Shown here: piece after piece, positions 27,526 through 37,929 of the stretch | Layout of the letters: every line of letters starts with the position of its first letter | Numbering within the stretch: the stretch's first letter is position 1 | From: Kordia periserrulae | GTDB taxonomy: Bacteria > Bacteroidota > Bacteroidia > Flavobacteriales > Flavobacteriaceae | Direction: 5' to 3' | DNA length: 64,000 nt | Assembly: GCF_003054265.1 (NCBI RefSeq) | Contig: NZ_QBKT01000005.1 | Coordinates: forward strand, 124,001-188,000 | Position numbers and translations under genes: made by a program | Notes under the pieces: model-generated | The model's database searches: none | The model's input: the letters and a program-made list of their open reading frames with translations, nothing else | Told to the model about the DNA's origin: nothing

Positions 27526-28154
27526 TGGAAGTAGCAGTTTTAGATATAAACGGAAAAGAAACAGGGAGAAAGGCAAACCTTTCTGATGCTGTTTTTGCTA
27601 TTGAGCCTAACGATCATGCGGTATACTTGGATGTGAAGCAATATTTGGCTAATCAACGTCAAGGAACGCACAAGGCGAAAGAAAGAGCTGAAATCGCGGG
27701 AAGTACTCGTAAGATTAAAAAGCAAAAAGGTACAGGTACTGCACGTGCAGGAAGTATCAAAAACCCTTTATTCAAAGGTGGAGGTAGAGTTTTCGGTCCA
27801 AGACCAAGAAGCTACTCTCAAAAATTAAACAAAAATGTGAAGCGTTTGGCTAGAAAATCAGCGCTAACATTAAAGGCAAAAAGCGAGTCAATTATTGTTG
27901 TTGAAGACTTTAATTTTGACGCTCCTAAGACTAAAAATTTCATCAATGTATTGAAAGCTTTAGGGTTAGATAGTAAAAAATCGCTATTTGTGTTGGGTGA
28001 TTCAAATAATAATGTATATTTGTCGTCACGTAATTTGAAAACCTCTGAGGTTGTAACTAGTTCAGAATTAAGCACTTACAAAATTGTTAATGCAAATAGT
28101 GTAGTTATTTTTGAAGGTTCGCTAGAGGGAATTGAGTCGAATTTAAGTAAATAA
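27525..28154 (+). CDS. rplD: 50S ribosomal protein L4
   Basis: L4 (uL4) lines the peptide exit tunnel with L22 and, in gamma-proteobacteria, represses the S10 operon. The 209-residue product shows the conserved tunnel-loop region (TRKIKKQKGTGTARAGSIKN, then GGGRVFGPRPRSY) and the C-terminal fold (NFDAPKTKNFINVLKALGL). The start codon overlaps the rplC stop (TAATG). The loop sequence looks normal, so no macrolide-resistance change is apparent. Autogenous control cannot be judged from this sequence. Confidence 0.98.
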   Translation: MEVAVLDINGKETGRKANLSDAVFAIEPNDHAVYLDVKQYLANQRQGTHKAKERAEIAGSTRKIKKQKGTGTARAGSIKNPLFKGGGRVFGPRPRSYSQKLNKNVKRLARKSALTLKAKSESIIVVEDFNFDAPKTKNFINVLKALGLDSKKSLFVLGDSNNNVYLSSRNLKTSEVVTSSELSTYKIVNANSVVIFEGSLEGIESNLSK

Positions 28155-28162
28155 GGAACCAA

Positions 28163-28453
28163 ATGAGCATCTTAATTAAGCCAGTTGTAACTGAAAAAGC
28201 TACCGCTGATAGTGAATTAAATAATCGTTACACTTTCTTAGTAAATGTAAAAGCTAATAAAGTTGAGATTAAGAAAGCAATAGAAGCTACATATGGAGTT
28301 TCTGTGGAGAAAGTTCGTACTATGAATTACGGACCTGATAGAAAAGTACGTTACACCAAAACTGGAATCCAGCATGGAAAAACGAATGCTACTAAAAAAG
28401 CAGTCGTTGATGTAGCGGAAGGAGATATTATTGATTTCTATAGCAATATATAA
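28163..28453 (+). CDS. rplW: 50S ribosomal protein L23
   Basis: L23 (uL23) lies at the tunnel exit and docks trigger factor and SRP. The 96-residue product begins MSILIKPVVTEKATADSE and has the conserved core YTFLVNVKANKVEIKKAIEA and VRTMNYGPDRK. Spacing is 8 bp from rplD and 17 bp to rplB. The length and fold elements are normal. Confidence 0.97.
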   Translation: MSILIKPVVTEKATADSELNNRYTFLVNVKANKVEIKKAIEATYGVSVEKVRTMNYGPDRKVRYTKTGIQHGKTNATKKAVVDVAEGDIIDFYSNI

Positions 28454-28470
28454 ATAAGTAAAGACAAAAA

Positions 28471-29295
28471 ATGTCAGTAAGAAAATTAAAACCAATTACA
28501 CCAGCTCAGCGTTTTAGAGTAGTTAATGGATTCGATGCCATCACTACTGATAAGCCGGAGAAGAGCTTGCTCGCACCGAAGAAGAAGTCTGGTGGTAGAA
28601 ACAATCAAGGTAAAATGACCATGCGTTACATCGGAGGTGGTCATAAGAAAAGATACCGTATTATCGATTTCAAAAGAGATCGTAAAGATGTTTCTGCGGA
28701 AGTGAAAACTATTGAGTATGATCCAAACAGAACTGCTTTTATCGCATTAGTTCAATACACTGATGGAGAAAAGCGCTACATCATTGCTCAAAACGGATTG
28801 AAAGTAGGTCAAACTGTAGTTTCAGGAGAACAAGTGGCTCCAGAAATCGGAAATGCAATGCCATTAAGTAATATTCCTTTAGGAACTATTATTTCTTGTG
28901 TTGAATTGCGTCCAGGTCAAGGAGCTGTGATGGCTCGTAGTGCTGGTGCATTCGCTCAATTGATGGCGCGTGACGGAAAATATGCTACTATCAAATTGCC
29001 TTCTGGGGAAACTAGAATGGTAATGGCGAACTGCTTGGCAACTATCGGAGCTATCTCTAACTCTGACCACCAGTTATTAGTATCTGGTAAAGCAGGTAGA
29101 GGAAGATGGTTAGGTAGAAGACCAAGAACGAGACCAGTAGTGATGAACCCTGTTGATCACCCAATGGGTGGTGGTGAAGGGAAATCTTCAGGAGGACACC
29201 CAAGATCGAGAAAAGGAATTCCAGCTAAAGGATACCGTACACGATCTAAAACGAAAGCGAGTAATAGATATATCATAGAACGTAGAAAGAAATAA
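28471..29295 (+). CDS. rplB: 50S ribosomal protein L2
   Basis: L2 (uL2) is needed for subunit joining and peptidyl-transferase activity. The 274-residue protein has the RNA-binding domain ([38 protein letters not shown]). Its C-terminal loop has the conserved histidine region ([18 protein letters not shown]), whose His is implicated near the peptidyl-transferase centre. It lies within the S10 section, 3 bp before rpsS. All conserved features are intact. Confidence 0.98.
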   Translation: MSVRKLKPITPAQRFRVVNGFDAITTDKPEKSLLAPKKKSGGRNNQGKMTMRYIGGGHKKRYRIIDFKRDRKDVSAEVKTIEYDPNRTAFIALVQYTDGEKRYIIAQNGLKVGQTVVSGEQVAPEIGNAMPLSNIPLGTIISCVELRPGQGAVMARSAGAFAQLMARDGKYATIKLPSGETRMVMANCLATIGAISNSDHQLLVSGKAGRGRWLGRRPRTRPVVMNPVDHPMGGGEGKSSGGHPRSRKGIPAKGYRTRSKTKASNRYIIERRKK

Positions 29296-29298
29296 GAC

Positions 29299-29577
29299 AT
29301 GGCAAGATCATTAAAAAAAGGACCTTACGTTCACTATAGTTTGGATAAAAAAGTTCAACAAAATATTGAGTCAGGAAAGAAAGCCGTGATCAAAACTTGG
29401 TCTAGAGCGTCTATGATTACTCCAGATTTCGTTGGTCAGACTATCGCTGTTCATAACGGTCGTCAGTTTGTTCCTGTATATGTTACTGAAAACATGGTAG
29501 GACATAAATTAGGAGAATTTTCACCAACACGATCATTTAGAGGTCACGCTGGTGCGAAAAATAAAGGAAAAAAATAA
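29299..29577 (+). CDS. rpsS: 30S ribosomal protein S19
   Basis: S19 (uS19) forms a head complex with S13 and contacts A-site tRNA and bridge B1. The 92-residue protein begins [18 protein letters not shown] and has the conserved segment [20 protein letters not shown] plus [16 protein letters not shown]. Spacing is 3 bp after rplB and 9 bp before rplV. Confidence 0.98.
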   Translation: MARSLKKGPYVHYSLDKKVQQNIESGKKAVIKTWSRASMITPDFVGQTIAVHNGRQFVPVYVTENMVGHKLGEFSPTRSFRGHAGAKNKGKK

Positions 29578-29586
29578 TAAGAAGCT

Positions 29587-29994
29587 ATGGGAGTTCGTAA
29601 AAAAGAAAGAGCAGAGCAAATCAAAGAAGCTAAGAAGAGTATAGCATTTGCAAAGTTGAATAACTGCCCTACTTCTCCAAGAAAAATGCGCTTAGTTGCG
29701 GATTTAGTAAGAGGTGAGAAAGTAGAAAAAGCGCTTCATATATTAAGATTCAGTCAAAAAGAAGCTTCTCGTCGTTTAGAGAAATTGCTATTATCTGCTA
29801 TTGCAAATTGGCAAGCTAAAAACGAAGATGCAAGCATTGAAGATGCTGAATTGTTTGTAAAGGAGATCAGAGTTGATGGTGGAAGCATGTTAAAAAGACT
29901 GCGTCCAGCACCACAAGGTCGTGCACACAGAATTAGAAAACGCTCTAACCATGTTACATTGGTTTTAGGAGACAACAATAACACACAAAGCTAA
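29587..29994 (+). CDS. rplV: 50S ribosomal protein L22
   Basis: L22 (uL22) shapes the exit tunnel with L4; its beta-hairpin is the site of some macrolide-resistance changes. The 135-residue protein shows the core [20 protein letters not shown], and the hairpin tip region around [19 protein letters not shown] is normal. The N-terminus ([18 protein letters not shown]) is somewhat longer than in E. coli, as in other Bacteroidota. rpsC follows after 9 bp. Confidence 0.97.
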   Translation: MGVRKKERAEQIKEAKKSIAFAKLNNCPTSPRKMRLVADLVRGEKVEKALHILRFSQKEASRRLEKLLLSAIANWQAKNEDASIEDAELFVKEIRVDGGSMLKRLRPAPQGRAHRIRKRSNHVTLVLGDNNNTQS

Positions 29995-30003
29995 GAGAAG
30001 AGT

Positions 30004-30729
30004 ATGGGACAAAAAACAAATCCAATCGGAAATCGCCTTGGTATCATCAGAGGATGGGAATCTAACTGGTACGGAGGTAATGACTATGGAGATAAACTTG
30101 CTGAGGACGATAAAATCAGAAAGTATATCCATGCTCGTTTATCGAAAGCTAGTGTTTCTAGAGTAATTATTGAGCGCACACTTAAACTTGTAACCGTTAC
30201 TATCACTACGGCGCGTCCTGGTATCATTATTGGTAAAGGAGGTCAAGAGGTAGACAAGTTAAAAGAAGAGCTTAAGAAAATTACAGGTAAAGAAGTACAG
30301 ATCAATATCTTTGAGATTAAAAGACCTGAACTTGATGCAAATTTGATTGCGGCTAGTATCGCGCGTCAAATTGAAAACAGAATTTCATACAGAAGAGCTA
30401 TTAAAATGGCTATTGCGGCTGCAATGCGTATGAATGCTGAGGGAATCAAAGTTCAAATTTCTGGTCGTTTAAACGGAGCGGAAATGGCACGTTCTGAATC
30501 GTATAAAGACGGTCGTATTCCTTTATCAACTTTCAGAGCAGATATCGATTATGCATTACATGAAGCTCACACTACTTATGGTAGATTAGGAGTGAAAGTA
30601 TGGGTAATGAAAGGTGAGGTGTATGGAAAGAGAGAATTATCTCCACTTGTAGGAATGGCTAAAAAGCAATCTGGAAAAGGTGGAAACAATAATTCAGGTG
30701 GAAAAGGAAAATCTCGTCGTAGAAAGTAA
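30004..30729 (+). CDS. rpsC: 30S ribosomal protein S3
   Basis: S3 (uS3) lines the mRNA entry channel and contributes to ribosomal helicase activity. The 241-residue product has the KH domain ([20 protein letters not shown]) and the C-terminal domain ([40 protein letters not shown]). A Gly/Asn/Lys-rich tail ([18 protein letters not shown]) extends beyond the core. Placement after rplV and before rplP is canonical. Confidence 0.98.
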   Translation: MGQKTNPIGNRLGIIRGWESNWYGGNDYGDKLAEDDKIRKYIHARLSKASVSRVIIERTLKLVTVTITTARPGIIIGKGGQEVDKLKEELKKITGKEVQINIFEIKRPELDANLIAASIARQIENRISYRRAIKMAIAAAMRMNAEGIKVQISGRLNGAEMARSESYKDGRIPLSTFRADIDYALHEAHTTYGRLGVKVWVMKGEVYGKRELSPLVGMAKKQSGKGGNNNSGGKGKSRRRK

Positions 30730-30748
30730 TTTTTTAAAGTAAAAGAAA

Positions 30749-31168
30749 ATGTTACAGCCAAAAAGAACAAAATATCGTAAAGTACAGAAAGGGCGAATGA
30801 AAGGAAACTCTGGTAGAGGTCACTTGCTTTCTAACGGTATGTTTGGTATCAAATCATTAGATTCAAATTTCTTGACATCTCGTCAGATAGAAGCTGCCCG
30901 TATTGCGGCAACTCGTTACATGAAAAGAGAAGGTCAATTATGGATTAAGATATTTCCAGACAAGCCAATTACAAAAAAGCCACTTGAAGTACGTATGGGT
31001 AAAGGTAAAGGTGCTCCAGAATACTGGGCAGCTGTTGTAAAACCTGGTAGAATTATTTTTGAAATTGGTGGCGTGCCAATGCACGTTGCTAAAGAAGCTT
31101 TGCGTTTAGCAGCTCAAAAATTACCAGTTAAAACGAAGTTTATTGTAGCTCGCGATTACGAAGCTTAA
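30749..31168 (+). CDS. rplP: 50S ribosomal protein L16
   Basis: L16 (uL16) is a late-assembly protein that positions A-site tRNA. The 139-residue protein begins [19 protein letters not shown] and carries the conserved [20 protein letters not shown] and the arginine of the hydroxylated-Arg loop. rpmC starts 12 bp downstream. The length is normal. Confidence 0.98.
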   Translation: MLQPKRTKYRKVQKGRMKGNSGRGHLLSNGMFGIKSLDSNFLTSRQIEAARIAATRYMKREGQLWIKIFPDKPITKKPLEVRMGKGKGAPEYWAAVVKPGRIIFEIGGVPMHVAKEALRLAAQKLPVKTKFIVARDYEA

Positions 31169-31180
31169 TTTTTAGGAAGT

Positions 31181-31372
31181 ATGAAACAATCAGAAATTAA
31201 AGAATTATCTGTAGCTGAGTTACAAGAAAAACTAAAGGAGTTAAAAAAGAATTACTCAGATTTGAAAGTAGCACACGCTATCTCTCCTTTAGATAATCCA
31301 ATTCAGTTGCGTTCAGTAAGAAGAACAGTTGCGAGAGTAGCTACTGAACTAACTAAAAGAGAATTGCAATAA
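31181..31372 (+). CDS. rpmC: 50S ribosomal protein L29
   Basis: L29 (uL29) is a small helical-hairpin protein next to L23 at the tunnel exit. The 63-residue product (MKQSEIKELSVAELQEKL ... ARVATELTKREL) fits the family in length and pattern, with LKVAHAISPLDNPIQLRSVR as the conserved centre. It lies between rplP and rpsQ as usual. Confidence 0.96.
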   Translation: MKQSEIKELSVAELQEKLKELKKNYSDLKVAHAISPLDNPIQLRSVRRTVARVATELTKRELQ

Positions 31373-31390
31373 ATTGAATTCTACTGACAG

Positions 31391-31648
31391 ATGGAAAAAA
31401 GAAATTTAAGAAAAGAGAGAATAGGTGTTGTTACTAGTAACAAAATGACGAAATCAATCGTGGTTTCTGAAGTGAAAAGAGTAAAGCACCCTATGTACGG
31501 TAAGTTCGTGTTAAAAACAAAGAAATATGTTGCGCACGACGAAAAGAACGATTGTAACATTGGTGATACAGTAAAAATAATGGAAACACGTCCATTGAGT
31601 AAAACCAAATGTTGGAGATTAGTTGAAATCATTGAAAGAGCTAAATAA
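31391..31648 (+). CDS. rpsQ: 30S ribosomal protein S17
   Basis: S17 (uS17) is an early 30S assembly protein with an OB fold. The 85-residue product has the typical [20 protein letters not shown] and [19 protein letters not shown], then [20 protein letters not shown]. rplN follows after 2 bp, a spacing that suggests coupled translation. Confidence 0.97.
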   Translation: MEKRNLRKERIGVVTSNKMTKSIVVSEVKRVKHPMYGKFVLKTKKYVAHDEKNDCNIGDTVKIMETRPLSKTKCWRLVEIIERAK

Positions 31649-31650
31649 TT

Positions 31651-32019
31651 ATGGTACAACAAGAATCAAGATTAAAAGTAGCAGACAATACAGGAGCTAA
31701 AGAAGTGTTGACAATCCGCGTTTTAGGTGGAACGAAAAGACGTTATGCTTCTGTTGGAGACAAAATTGTTGTCACTGTAAAAGATGCAACTCCTAACGGA
31801 AGTGTGAAAAAAGGACAAGTTTCTACGGCAGTTGTTGTTCGTACTAAGAAAGAAGTAAGAAGACCAGATGGCTCTTACATCAGATTCGACGACAATGCGT
31901 GTGTATTATTGAACCCAGCAGGGGAAATGAGAGGAACACGTGTTTTTGGACCAGTTGCTAGAGAACTTCGTGACAAGCAATTCATGAAAATTGTATCATT
32001 GGCGCCAGAGGTGCTATAA
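31651..32019 (+). CDS. rplN: 50S ribosomal protein L14
   Basis: L14 (uL14) forms intersubunit bridges and is the docking site of the silencing factor RsfS. The 122-residue protein begins [19 protein letters not shown]. It has the conserved [18 protein letters not shown] and [20 protein letters not shown]. The length is exactly that of the family. Confidence 0.98.
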   Translation: MVQQESRLKVADNTGAKEVLTIRVLGGTKRRYASVGDKIVVTVKDATPNGSVKKGQVSTAVVVRTKKEVRRPDGSYIRFDDNACVLLNPAGEMRGTRVFGPVARELRDKQFMKIVSLAPEVL

Positions 32020-32031
32020 ACGTAGTTTAAA

Positions 32032-32358
32032 ATGACAAAACTAAAGATAAAAACAGGAGATACAGTGAAGGTAATCGCTGGTGCTAACAAAAGTACTGCC
32101 GACAATCCTGTAACTGGTAAAGTATTAAAAGTTCTCCGTGAGGAAAATAAAGCCATCGTAGAAGGTGTGAATATTGTAAAAAAACACACAAAACCTACAG
32201 CGCAAAATCCTCAAGGTGGAATTGTAGAAAAAGAAGCTCCAATCCATATTTCAAATCTTGCATTGATGACCTCTAAAGGTGAAGCAACAAGAGTTGGATA
32301 TAGAATGGAAGGAGATAAGAAAGTAAGATTTTCTAAAAAATCTAATGAAGTATTATAG
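32032..32358 (+). CDS. rplX: 50S ribosomal protein L24
   Basis: L24 (uL24) is an assembly initiator with a KOW domain. The 108-residue product begins [17 protein letters not shown], has the KOW segment [20 protein letters not shown] and the [20 protein letters not shown] motif. It is 2 bp from rplE. The family assignment is secure. Confidence 0.97.
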   Translation: MTKLKIKTGDTVKVIAGANKSTADNPVTGKVLKVLREENKAIVEGVNIVKKHTKPTAQNPQGGIVEKEAPIHISNLALMTSKGEATRVGYRMEGDKKVRFSKKSNEVL

Positions 32359-32360
32359 TT

Positions 32361-32912
32361 ATGGCTTACATTCCAAGATTAAAGAAAGAGTATAAGGAAA
32401 GAGTAATCCAAGCTCTTACAGATGAATTCGGTTACACAAACGTAATGCAAGTTCCAAAGCTTGAAAAAATTGTTTTAAGTAGAGGAGTTGGTGGTGCAGT
32501 AGCGGATAAGAAGTTAATTGACCACGCTATTGAAGAGTTTGGTAAAATTACAGGACAAAAAGCAGTAGCTACAATCTCAAAGAAAGACGTTGCATCTTTC
32601 AAATTACGTAAAGGAATGCCAATCGGGGCAAAAGTTACTTTACGTGGAGAAAAAATGTATGAGTTTTTAGACAGATTGACTACTTCAGCCTTGCCACGAG
32701 TAAGAGATTTTAATGGAATCAAAGCAAATGGTTTTGACGGAAGAGGTAACTACAACTTAGGAATTACTGAGCAAATTATCTTTCCAGAAATAAATATCGA
32801 TAAAGTAAACAGAATTGCTGGAATGGATATTACATTTGTAACTTCTGCGTCAACAGACAAAGAAGCGAAATCATTATTAACAGAATTAGGATTACCTTTT
32901 AAAAAGAACTAA
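32361..32912 (+). CDS. rplE: 50S ribosomal protein L5
   Basis: L5 (uL5) is part of the central protuberance and binds 5S rRNA and P-site tRNA. The 183-residue product has the conserved [40 protein letters not shown] and [20 protein letters not shown]. It is 2 bp from both rplX and rpsN. The length is normal. Confidence 0.98.
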   Translation: MAYIPRLKKEYKERVIQALTDEFGYTNVMQVPKLEKIVLSRGVGGAVADKKLIDHAIEEFGKITGQKAVATISKKDVASFKLRKGMPIGAKVTLRGEKMYEFLDRLTTSALPRVRDFNGIKANGFDGRGNYNLGITEQIIFPEINIDKVNRIAGMDITFVTSASTDKEAKSLLTELGLPFKKN

Positions 32913-32914
32913 TT

Positions 32915-33184
32915 ATGGCTAAAGAATCAATGAAAGCCCGTGAGGTGAAAAGAGCAGAAATGGTTGCTAAATATGCTGAGAAAAGAAAAGCTTTGAAAGA
33001 AGCTGGCGATTACGAAGCATTGCAAAAGTTGCCAAAAAATGCTTCTCCAGTACGTATGCACAATCGTTGCAAACTTACAGGAAGACCAAAAGGGTATATG
33101 CGTCAGTTCGGGATTTCTCGTGTAATGTTCAGAGAAATGGCTAACAAAGGATTAATTCCTGGCGTTAAAAAAGCAAGTTGGTAA
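32915..33184 (+). CDS. rpsN: 30S ribosomal protein S14, zinc-free type
   Basis: S14 (uS14) is in the 30S head. The 89-residue protein shows the long, C-minus form: only one cysteine ([20 protein letters not shown]) and no CxxC pairs, so it needs no zinc. The C-terminus [18 protein letters not shown] is the family signature. A 60-bp gap follows before rpsH, longer than other gaps in this section. Confidence 0.98.
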   Translation: MAKESMKAREVKRAEMVAKYAEKRKALKEAGDYEALQKLPKNASPVRMHNRCKLTGRPKGYMRQFGISRVMFREMANKGLIPGVKKASW

Positions 33185-33244
33185 AATTATAAATTGGTTT
33201 CAGGTTCGACTTCTGTCGAAAACCAAAACCGCAAATTCACTAAT

Positions 33245-33643
33245 ATGTATACAGATCCAATAGCGGATTACTTAACAAGAATCAGAAACGCTAGTAGAGC
33301 GGGACACAGAGTTGTCGAGATTCCAGCTTCAAAGCTTAAAAAAGAGATTACAAAAATCTTATTCGATCAAGGATATATTTTAAGCTACAAGTTTGAAGAT
33401 AACACTGTACAGGGAAGCATCAAAATCGCATTAAAATACGATAAGATGACAAAAGAACCTGTAATCAAGAAAATTCAAAGAATCAGTACACCAGGTTTAC
33501 GAAAGTATGCTGGAGCTAACGAACTTCCAAGAGTATTAAACGGATTGGGTATTGCAATTGTATCTACTTCTCACGGAGTAATGACAGGAAAGCAAGCGCA
33601 GCGTGAAAATGTTGGTGGTGAAGTTTTATGTTACGTTTACTAA
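33245..33643 (+). CDS. rpsH: 30S ribosomal protein S8
   Basis: S8 (uS8) is a central-domain assembly protein and the spc-operon repressor in E. coli. The start was set at 33245 ([16 protein letters not shown]), which gives the standard 132 residues. An in-frame ATG at 33194 would add 17 unrelated residues over a small inverted repeat (GTTCGACTTCTGTCGAA). The conserved C-terminal [17 protein letters not shown] and [10 protein letters not shown] are present. Confidence 0.97.
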   Translation: MYTDPIADYLTRIRNASRAGHRVVEIPASKLKKEITKILFDQGYILSYKFEDNTVQGSIKIALKYDKMTKEPVIKKIQRISTPGLRKYAGANELPRVLNGLGIAIVSTSHGVMTGKQAQRENVGGEVLCYVY

Positions 33644-33661
33644 TTAAAAAGACTAACAGAA

Positions 33662-34204
33662 ATGTCAAGAATAGGTAAAAACCCAGTAAGTATTCCAGAA
33701 GGAGTTACTGTAGATATAAAAGATGGTCAGGTAACCGTAAAAGGTAAATTAGGCGAATTGACACAACAAGTGGAAGGTATTACCGTATCACAAGAAGAAG
33801 GTCAAATCGTTCTTGAGCGTCCATCTGACAGCAAAGATCATAGAGCAAAACACGGTCTATATAGAGCATTAATCAACAATATGGTTGAAGGTGTATCTAA
33901 AGGATTTACAAAAGAGCTACAATTAGTAGGAGTTGGTTACAGAGCAAGTAACCAAGGACAAAGACTAGAGTTAGCTTTAGGTTTCTCACACAACATTGTT
34001 ATGGACTTAGCTCCTGAAGTTAAAGTTGAAACAATCTCTGAGAAAGGTAAAGATCCAATCATAAAATTAACTTCCCATGACAAACAATTAGTAGGTCAAG
34101 TAGCTGCTAAAATCCGTGCGTTCCGTAAGCCAGAGCCTTACAAAGGAAAAGGAGTTAAGTTTGTTGGAGAAGTATTAAGAAGAAAAGCAGGTAAATCAGC
34201 TTAA
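33662..34204 (+). CDS. rplF: 50S ribosomal protein L6
   Basis: L6 (uL6) lies near the GTPase centre. The 180-residue protein begins MSRIGKNPVSIPEGVTVDI and includes LVGVGYRASNQGQRLELALG and the C-terminal signature KPEPYKGKGVKFVGEVLRRK. The spacing of 9 bp to rplR and the normal length support a standard gene. Confidence 0.98.
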   Translation: MSRIGKNPVSIPEGVTVDIKDGQVTVKGKLGELTQQVEGITVSQEEGQIVLERPSDSKDHRAKHGLYRALINNMVEGVSKGFTKELQLVGVGYRASNQGQRLELALGFSHNIVMDLAPEVKVETISEKGKDPIIKLTSHDKQLVGQVAAKIRAFRKPEPYKGKGVKFVGEVLRRKAGKSA

Positions 34205-34213
34205 TAATTAATT

Positions 34214-34567
34214 ATGGGATTATCAAAGACTGAAAGAAGACAGAGAATTAAAAACAGAATCAGAAAAATCGTTGAAGGTACTGAAGCTAGACCACGATTG
34301 TCTGTTTTTAGAAGTAATAAAGAAATTTATGCTCAAATTATCAATGATGTAGACGGAAAAACAATTGTTGCCGCTTCATCTAGAGATAAAGATATCAAAG
34401 CAGAAGGAACAAAAACAGAAGTGGCTGCCCTAGTAGGAAAGTCAATCGCTGAAAAAGCGTTAAAAGCTGGAATTGAAACCATCGCATTTGATAGAGGTGG
34501 ATACTTATACCACGGAAGAGTAAAATCATTAGCAGAAGGTGCTAGAGAAGGAGGACTTAAATTCTAA
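34214..34567 (+). CDS. rplR: 50S ribosomal protein L18
   Basis: L18 (uL18) binds 5S rRNA in the central protuberance. The 117-residue product has [20 protein letters not shown] and the C-terminal [20 protein letters not shown] typical of the family. It lies 6 bp upstream of rpsE in the spc section. Confidence 0.98.
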   Translation: MGLSKTERRQRIKNRIRKIVEGTEARPRLSVFRSNKEIYAQIINDVDGKTIVAASSRDKDIKAEGTKTEVAALVGKSIAEKALKAGIETIAFDRGGYLYHGRVKSLAEGAREGGLKF

Positions 34568-34573
34568 GAAACT

Positions 34574-35098
34574 ATGTATCAGAAATACAAAAACGCAGAA
34601 TTAGTAAAGCCAGGTGGACTAGAATTAAAGGATCGTTTGGTAGGAGTACAACGTGTAACGAAAGTAACAAAAGGTGGTAGAGCCTTTGGATTCTCGGCAA
34701 TTGTTGTTGTTGGAGACGAAAACGGTGTTGTAGGACACGGTTTAGGAAAATCTAAAGACGTTGCTACTGCGATTGCAAAAGCAATCGAAGATGCGAAGAA
34801 AAATCTAGTTCGTATTCCTTTGCAAAATGGTACATTACCACACGAGCAAAAAGGAAAATACGGTGGCGCTAGAGTATATATTCAACCAGCATCTTCGGGT
34901 ACGGGAGTTATCGCAGGTGGAGCTGTACGTGCAGTATTAGAAGCTGTAGGAGTTCACAATGTATTATCAAAGTCTCAAGGATCATCTAACCCGCACAACG
35001 TAGTAAAAGCAACTTTCGATGCTTTATTACAATTACGCGATGCAGGCATGGTAGCTAGACAAAGAGGAATTTCTTTAGAAAAAGTATTTAAAGGATAA
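34574..35098 (+). CDS. rpsE: 30S ribosomal protein S5
   Basis: S5 (uS5) guards mRNA entry and translational accuracy. The 174-residue protein has the double-stranded-RNA-binding-like domain ([40 protein letters not shown]) and the C-terminal domain ([20 protein letters not shown]). The spectinomycin-related loop (VTKGGRAF) looks wild type. rpmD follows after 12 bp. Confidence 0.98.
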   Translation: MYQKYKNAELVKPGGLELKDRLVGVQRVTKVTKGGRAFGFSAIVVVGDENGVVGHGLGKSKDVATAIAKAIEDAKKNLVRIPLQNGTLPHEQKGKYGGARVYIQPASSGTGVIAGGAVRAVLEAVGVHNVLSKSQGSSNPHNVVKATFDALLQLRDAGMVARQRGISLEKVFKG

Positions 35099-35110
35099 AT
35101 CAAGGATAAA

Positions 35111-35290
35111 ATGGCAAAAATTAAAGTAACACAAGTAAGAAGCAAAATTAGTCGTCCTCAAGATCAAAAGAGAACACTAGAAGCGCTTGGTCTTAAAAAG
35201 ATCGGACAGGTTGTTGAGCATGATGATACACCGAACATCCTTGGAATGATAAATAAAGTTAAACACTTAGTTTCTGTAGAAGAAGCTTAA
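35111..35290 (+). CDS. rpmD: 50S ribosomal protein L30
   Basis: This gene of only 59 codons encodes L30 (uL30), a small 50S protein. The product begins [20 protein letters not shown], with the conserved [20 protein letters not shown] and the end [13 protein letters not shown]. It fits exactly in the 12-bp and 15-bp gaps between rpsE and rplO, the canonical position. Start and stop are unambiguous. Confidence 0.97.
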   Translation: MAKIKVTQVRSKISRPQDQKRTLEALGLKKIGQVVEHDDTPNILGMINKVKHLVSVEEA

Positions 35291-35305
35291 AAATAACAAC
35301 TGGTT

Positions 35306-35758
35306 ATGGATTTAAGTAACTTAAAACCAGCTGACGGTTCAGTTCAGAGTAATAACAAAAGAGTTGGTAGAGGACAAGGTTCTGGAAAAGGTGGTACTGC
35401 TACACGTGGTCACAAAGGAGCTAAATCTCGCTCAGGTTATTCAAAGAAAATTGGATTTGAAGGTGGACAAATGCCACTTCAAAGACGTGTTCCTAAGTTC
35501 GGTTTCAAGAATATCAACCGTAAAGAATATCAAGGTGTAAATCTTGATAAACTTCAGGAATTAGTTGATGAAGGAAGAATCACAGATACTGTTGATTTAG
35601 ACATATTAGTAGCTAACAGAGTAGCTAGAAAAACTGATTTAGTAAAAATCCTTGGAAGAGGTGAGCTTAAATCAAAATTAAAAGTTACCGCACATAAATT
35701 CACAGCTTCCGCAAAAGCAGCTATTGAAGCAGCGGGAGGAGAAGCAGTAACTTTATAA
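35306..35758 (+). CDS. rplO: 50S ribosomal protein L15
   Basis: L15 (uL15) is a late-assembly 50S protein. The 150-residue product begins MDLSNLKPADGSVQSNNKRV. It has the glycine/arginine-rich extension (GRGQGSGKGGTATRGHKGAK) and GFEGGQMPLQRRVPKFGFKN. secY follows 15 bp later, the conserved spc arrangement. Confidence 0.98.
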   Translation: MDLSNLKPADGSVQSNNKRVGRGQGSGKGGTATRGHKGAKSRSGYSKKIGFEGGQMPLQRRVPKFGFKNINRKEYQGVNLDKLQELVDEGRITDTVDLDILVANRVARKTDLVKILGRGELKSKLKVTAHKFTASAKAAIEAAGGEAVTL

Positions 35759-35773
35759 TTTCTACATAGAAGC

Positions 35774-37114
35774 ATGAAAAAATTTATTGACACAATAAAA
35801 AGTATTTGGAGTATTGAGGAACTAAAAAATAAAATTTTAGTAACTCTTGGACTATTACTTGTATACCGTTTTGGAGCGCAAGTGAGTCTTCCAGGTATGG
35901 ACTATACACAACTTGGAGAATCCTTTGCTGGTAAGTTTGATGATGGTATTGGAGGCCTATTAAATATGTTTACTGGTGGAGCTTTCGCTAAGGCTTCAGT
36001 ATTTGCACTAGGAATTATGCCTTATATATCTGCTTCTATTGTAGTTCAGTTAATGGGAATCGCAATTCCTTACTTACAAAAACTTCAAAAAGAAGGAGAA
36101 AGTGGTCGTAAAAAAATCACGCAAATCACAAGATGGCTTACCATCGTTATCTGTTTGGTGCAAGCACCATTCTATTTATGGGGATTAGGTCAATTAGGAG
36201 TTCCAGATGCTGCATTTACAATTGGAAAAGGATTAGATTTCGTTGTTCCTTCTGTAATCATCTTAGTTACAGGAACTATCTTTGCAATGTGGTTAGGTGA
36301 AAAAATTACGGATAAAGGAATTGGTAACGGTATCTCGTTATTAATTATGGTTGGAATCATCGCGCAAATGCCTGTAGCGTTTGTTCAAGAAGTTGCTTCC
36401 AATTCATCAAAACCAATGTTAATTCTTATCGAAATTGTAATTTGGTTGGTAATCATTCTTTTAAGTGTAATGTTGGTCATGGCAGTACGTCAAGTACCAG
36501 TACAATACGCAAGAAGAACCGCAACTGGTGGATACGAGAAGAACATGTTTGGAGCAAGACAATTTATTCCATTAAAATTAAATGCATCTGGTGTAATGCC
36601 AATCATCTTTGCGCAAGCATTGATGTTTGTTCCTTCTGCAATAGGTCAAGGTTTAGGAGCCGAATCTACAGTAGGACAGTGGATGCAAGCTAATTTTTCC
36701 AATGTGTTTGGATTGTGGTATAATGTCTTATTCGCATTTTTAATCATCATATTTACATACTTCTACACAGCTATCACCGTGCCAACTAATAAAATGGCAG
36801 ATGACTTAAAAAGAAGTGGAGGTTTTATTCCTGGAATTCGCCCTGGTAGCGAAACAGGAGAATACCTAGACAAAATAATGTCACAAATAACCTTACCTGG
36901 ATCAATCTTTTTAGCATTGATTGCAATTTTTCCTGCTATCGTAGGTACAATCATGGGAATTCAGCAAGGTTGGGCATTATTCTTTGGAGGAACATCGTTG
37001 CTAATTATGGTAGGAGTTGCCATAGATACCATGCAACAAATAAACTCATACTTGTTGAATAGACATTATGATGGTTTAATGAAAACAGGTAAAAACCGTA
37101 AAGTAGTTGCATAA
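35774..37114 (+). CDS. secY: Sec translocon channel subunit SecY
   Basis: SecY is the membrane channel for export and insertion of proteins through SecYEG. The 446-residue product has ten predicted membrane helices. Conserved segments include GALIPGMD-equivalent [30 protein letters not shown] (helix 2), [14 protein letters not shown] and [16 protein letters not shown], and a short cytoplasmic tail ([16 protein letters not shown]). It is co-transcribed with the ribosomal genes; adk and map, often next in other bacteria, are absent and infA follows after 2 bp. Confidence 0.98.
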   Translation: MKKFIDTIKSIWSIEELKNKILVTLGLLLVYRFGAQVSLPGMDYTQLGESFAGKFDDGIGGLLNMFTGGAFAKASVFALGIMPYISASIVVQLMGIAIPYLQKLQKEGESGRKKITQITRWLTIVICLVQAPFYLWGLGQLGVPDAAFTIGKGLDFVVPSVIILVTGTIFAMWLGEKITDKGIGNGISLLIMVGIIAQMPVAFVQEVASNSSKPMLILIEIVIWLVIILLSVMLVMAVRQVPVQYARRTATGGYEKNMFGARQFIPLKLNASGVMPIIFAQALMFVPSAIGQGLGAESTVGQWMQANFSNVFGLWYNVLFAFLIIIFTYFYTAITVPTNKMADDLKRSGGFIPGIRPGSETGEYLDKIMSQITLPGSIFLALIAIFPAIVGTIMGIQQGWALFFGGTSLLIMVGVAIDTMQQINSYLLNRHYDGLMKTGKNRKVVA

Positions 37115-37116
37115 TT

Positions 37117-37332
37117 ATGGCTAAACAAGCTGCAATAGAACAAGACGGAACAATCATAGAAGCATTATCAAATGCGATGTTCCGTGTAGAATTAGAAAAT
37201 GGTCACATCGTAACGGCTCATATCTCAGGAAAAATGCGTATGCATTACATTAAATTATTACCTGGTGATAAAGTAAAATTAGAAATGAGTCCATACGATT
37301 TAACAAAAGCAAGAATTACCTACAGATACTAA
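37117..37332 (+). CDS. infA: Translation initiation factor IF-1
   Basis: IF-1 occupies the ribosomal A site during initiation and aids IF-2 and IF-3. The 71-residue OB-fold protein ([58 protein letters not shown]) is of normal length. It is 2 bp after secY and 30 bp before rpmJ, as expected. Confidence 0.98.
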   Translation: MAKQAAIEQDGTIIEALSNAMFRVELENGHIVTAHISGKMRMHYIKLLPGDKVKLEMSPYDLTKARITYRY

Positions 37333-37362
37333 TCTGTACACGATTCAAAAATTGATAAACTC

Positions 37363-37479
37363 ATGAAAGTAAGAGCATCATTAAAAAAGAGAAGTCCCGA
37401 GTGCAAAATTGTGCGTCGTAAGGGCAGATTATACGTAATCAATAAAAAGAATCCTAGATTTAAACAAAGACAAGGATAG
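37363..37479 (+). CDS. rpmJ: 50S ribosomal protein L36, zinc-free type
   Basis: This 38-codon gene encodes L36 (bL36), the smallest 50S protein. It begins [20 protein letters not shown] and ends NPRFKQRQG. In the zinc-binding form the sites are CxxC, C and H. Here they read SPEC, N and F, so only one cysteine remains and zinc cannot be held. This is a C-minus L36, in line with the zinc-free S14. It lies 2 bp upstream of rpsM. Confidence 0.97.
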   Translation: MKVRASLKKRSPECKIVRRKGRLYVINKKNPRFKQRQG

Positions 37480-37481
37480 TT

Positions 37482-37856
37482 ATGGCAAGAATCGCAGGAG
37501 TAGACATTCCAAAACACAAAAGAGGTGTTATCTCATTAACATACATCTTTGGAATAGGTAAAAGCAGAGCTAAACAAATTTTAGAAACTGCAAACGTAAG
37601 TGAAGATACAAAAGTATCAGAATGGACCGATGAAGAAATCGGTAAAATTCGTGAAGCAGTTGGTGCTTTCACTATTGAAGGTGAATTACGTACTGAAGTT
37701 CAGTTAAACATCAAACGTTTAATGGATATCGGTTGTTACAGAGGAATTCGTCACAGATCTGGACTTCCATTAAGAGGTCAAAGAACAAAGAACAACTCTA
37801 GAACAAGAAAAGGTAGAAGAAAAACTGTTGCTAACAAGAAAAAAGCAACTAAATAA
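37482..37856 (+). CDS. rpsM: 30S ribosomal protein S13
   Basis: S13 (uS13) is in the 30S head and contacts tRNAs and the B1 bridges. The 124-residue protein begins [20 protein letters not shown], with the helix-two-turn-helix region ([14 protein letters not shown]) and the C-terminal [20 protein letters not shown] followed by a basic tail. A 73-bp gap follows before rpsK. Confidence 0.98.
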   Translation: MARIAGVDIPKHKRGVISLTYIFGIGKSRAKQILETANVSEDTKVSEWTDEEIGKIREAVGAFTIEGELRTEVQLNIKRLMDIGCYRGIRHRSGLPLRGQRTKNNSRTRKGRRKTVANKKKATK

Positions 37857-37929
37857 TCAATAGACGTCAGTTTTAGGAGTTAGCGGTTAGTACAAACACT
37901 AACAACTAACAACAAAACACAAAAGAAAT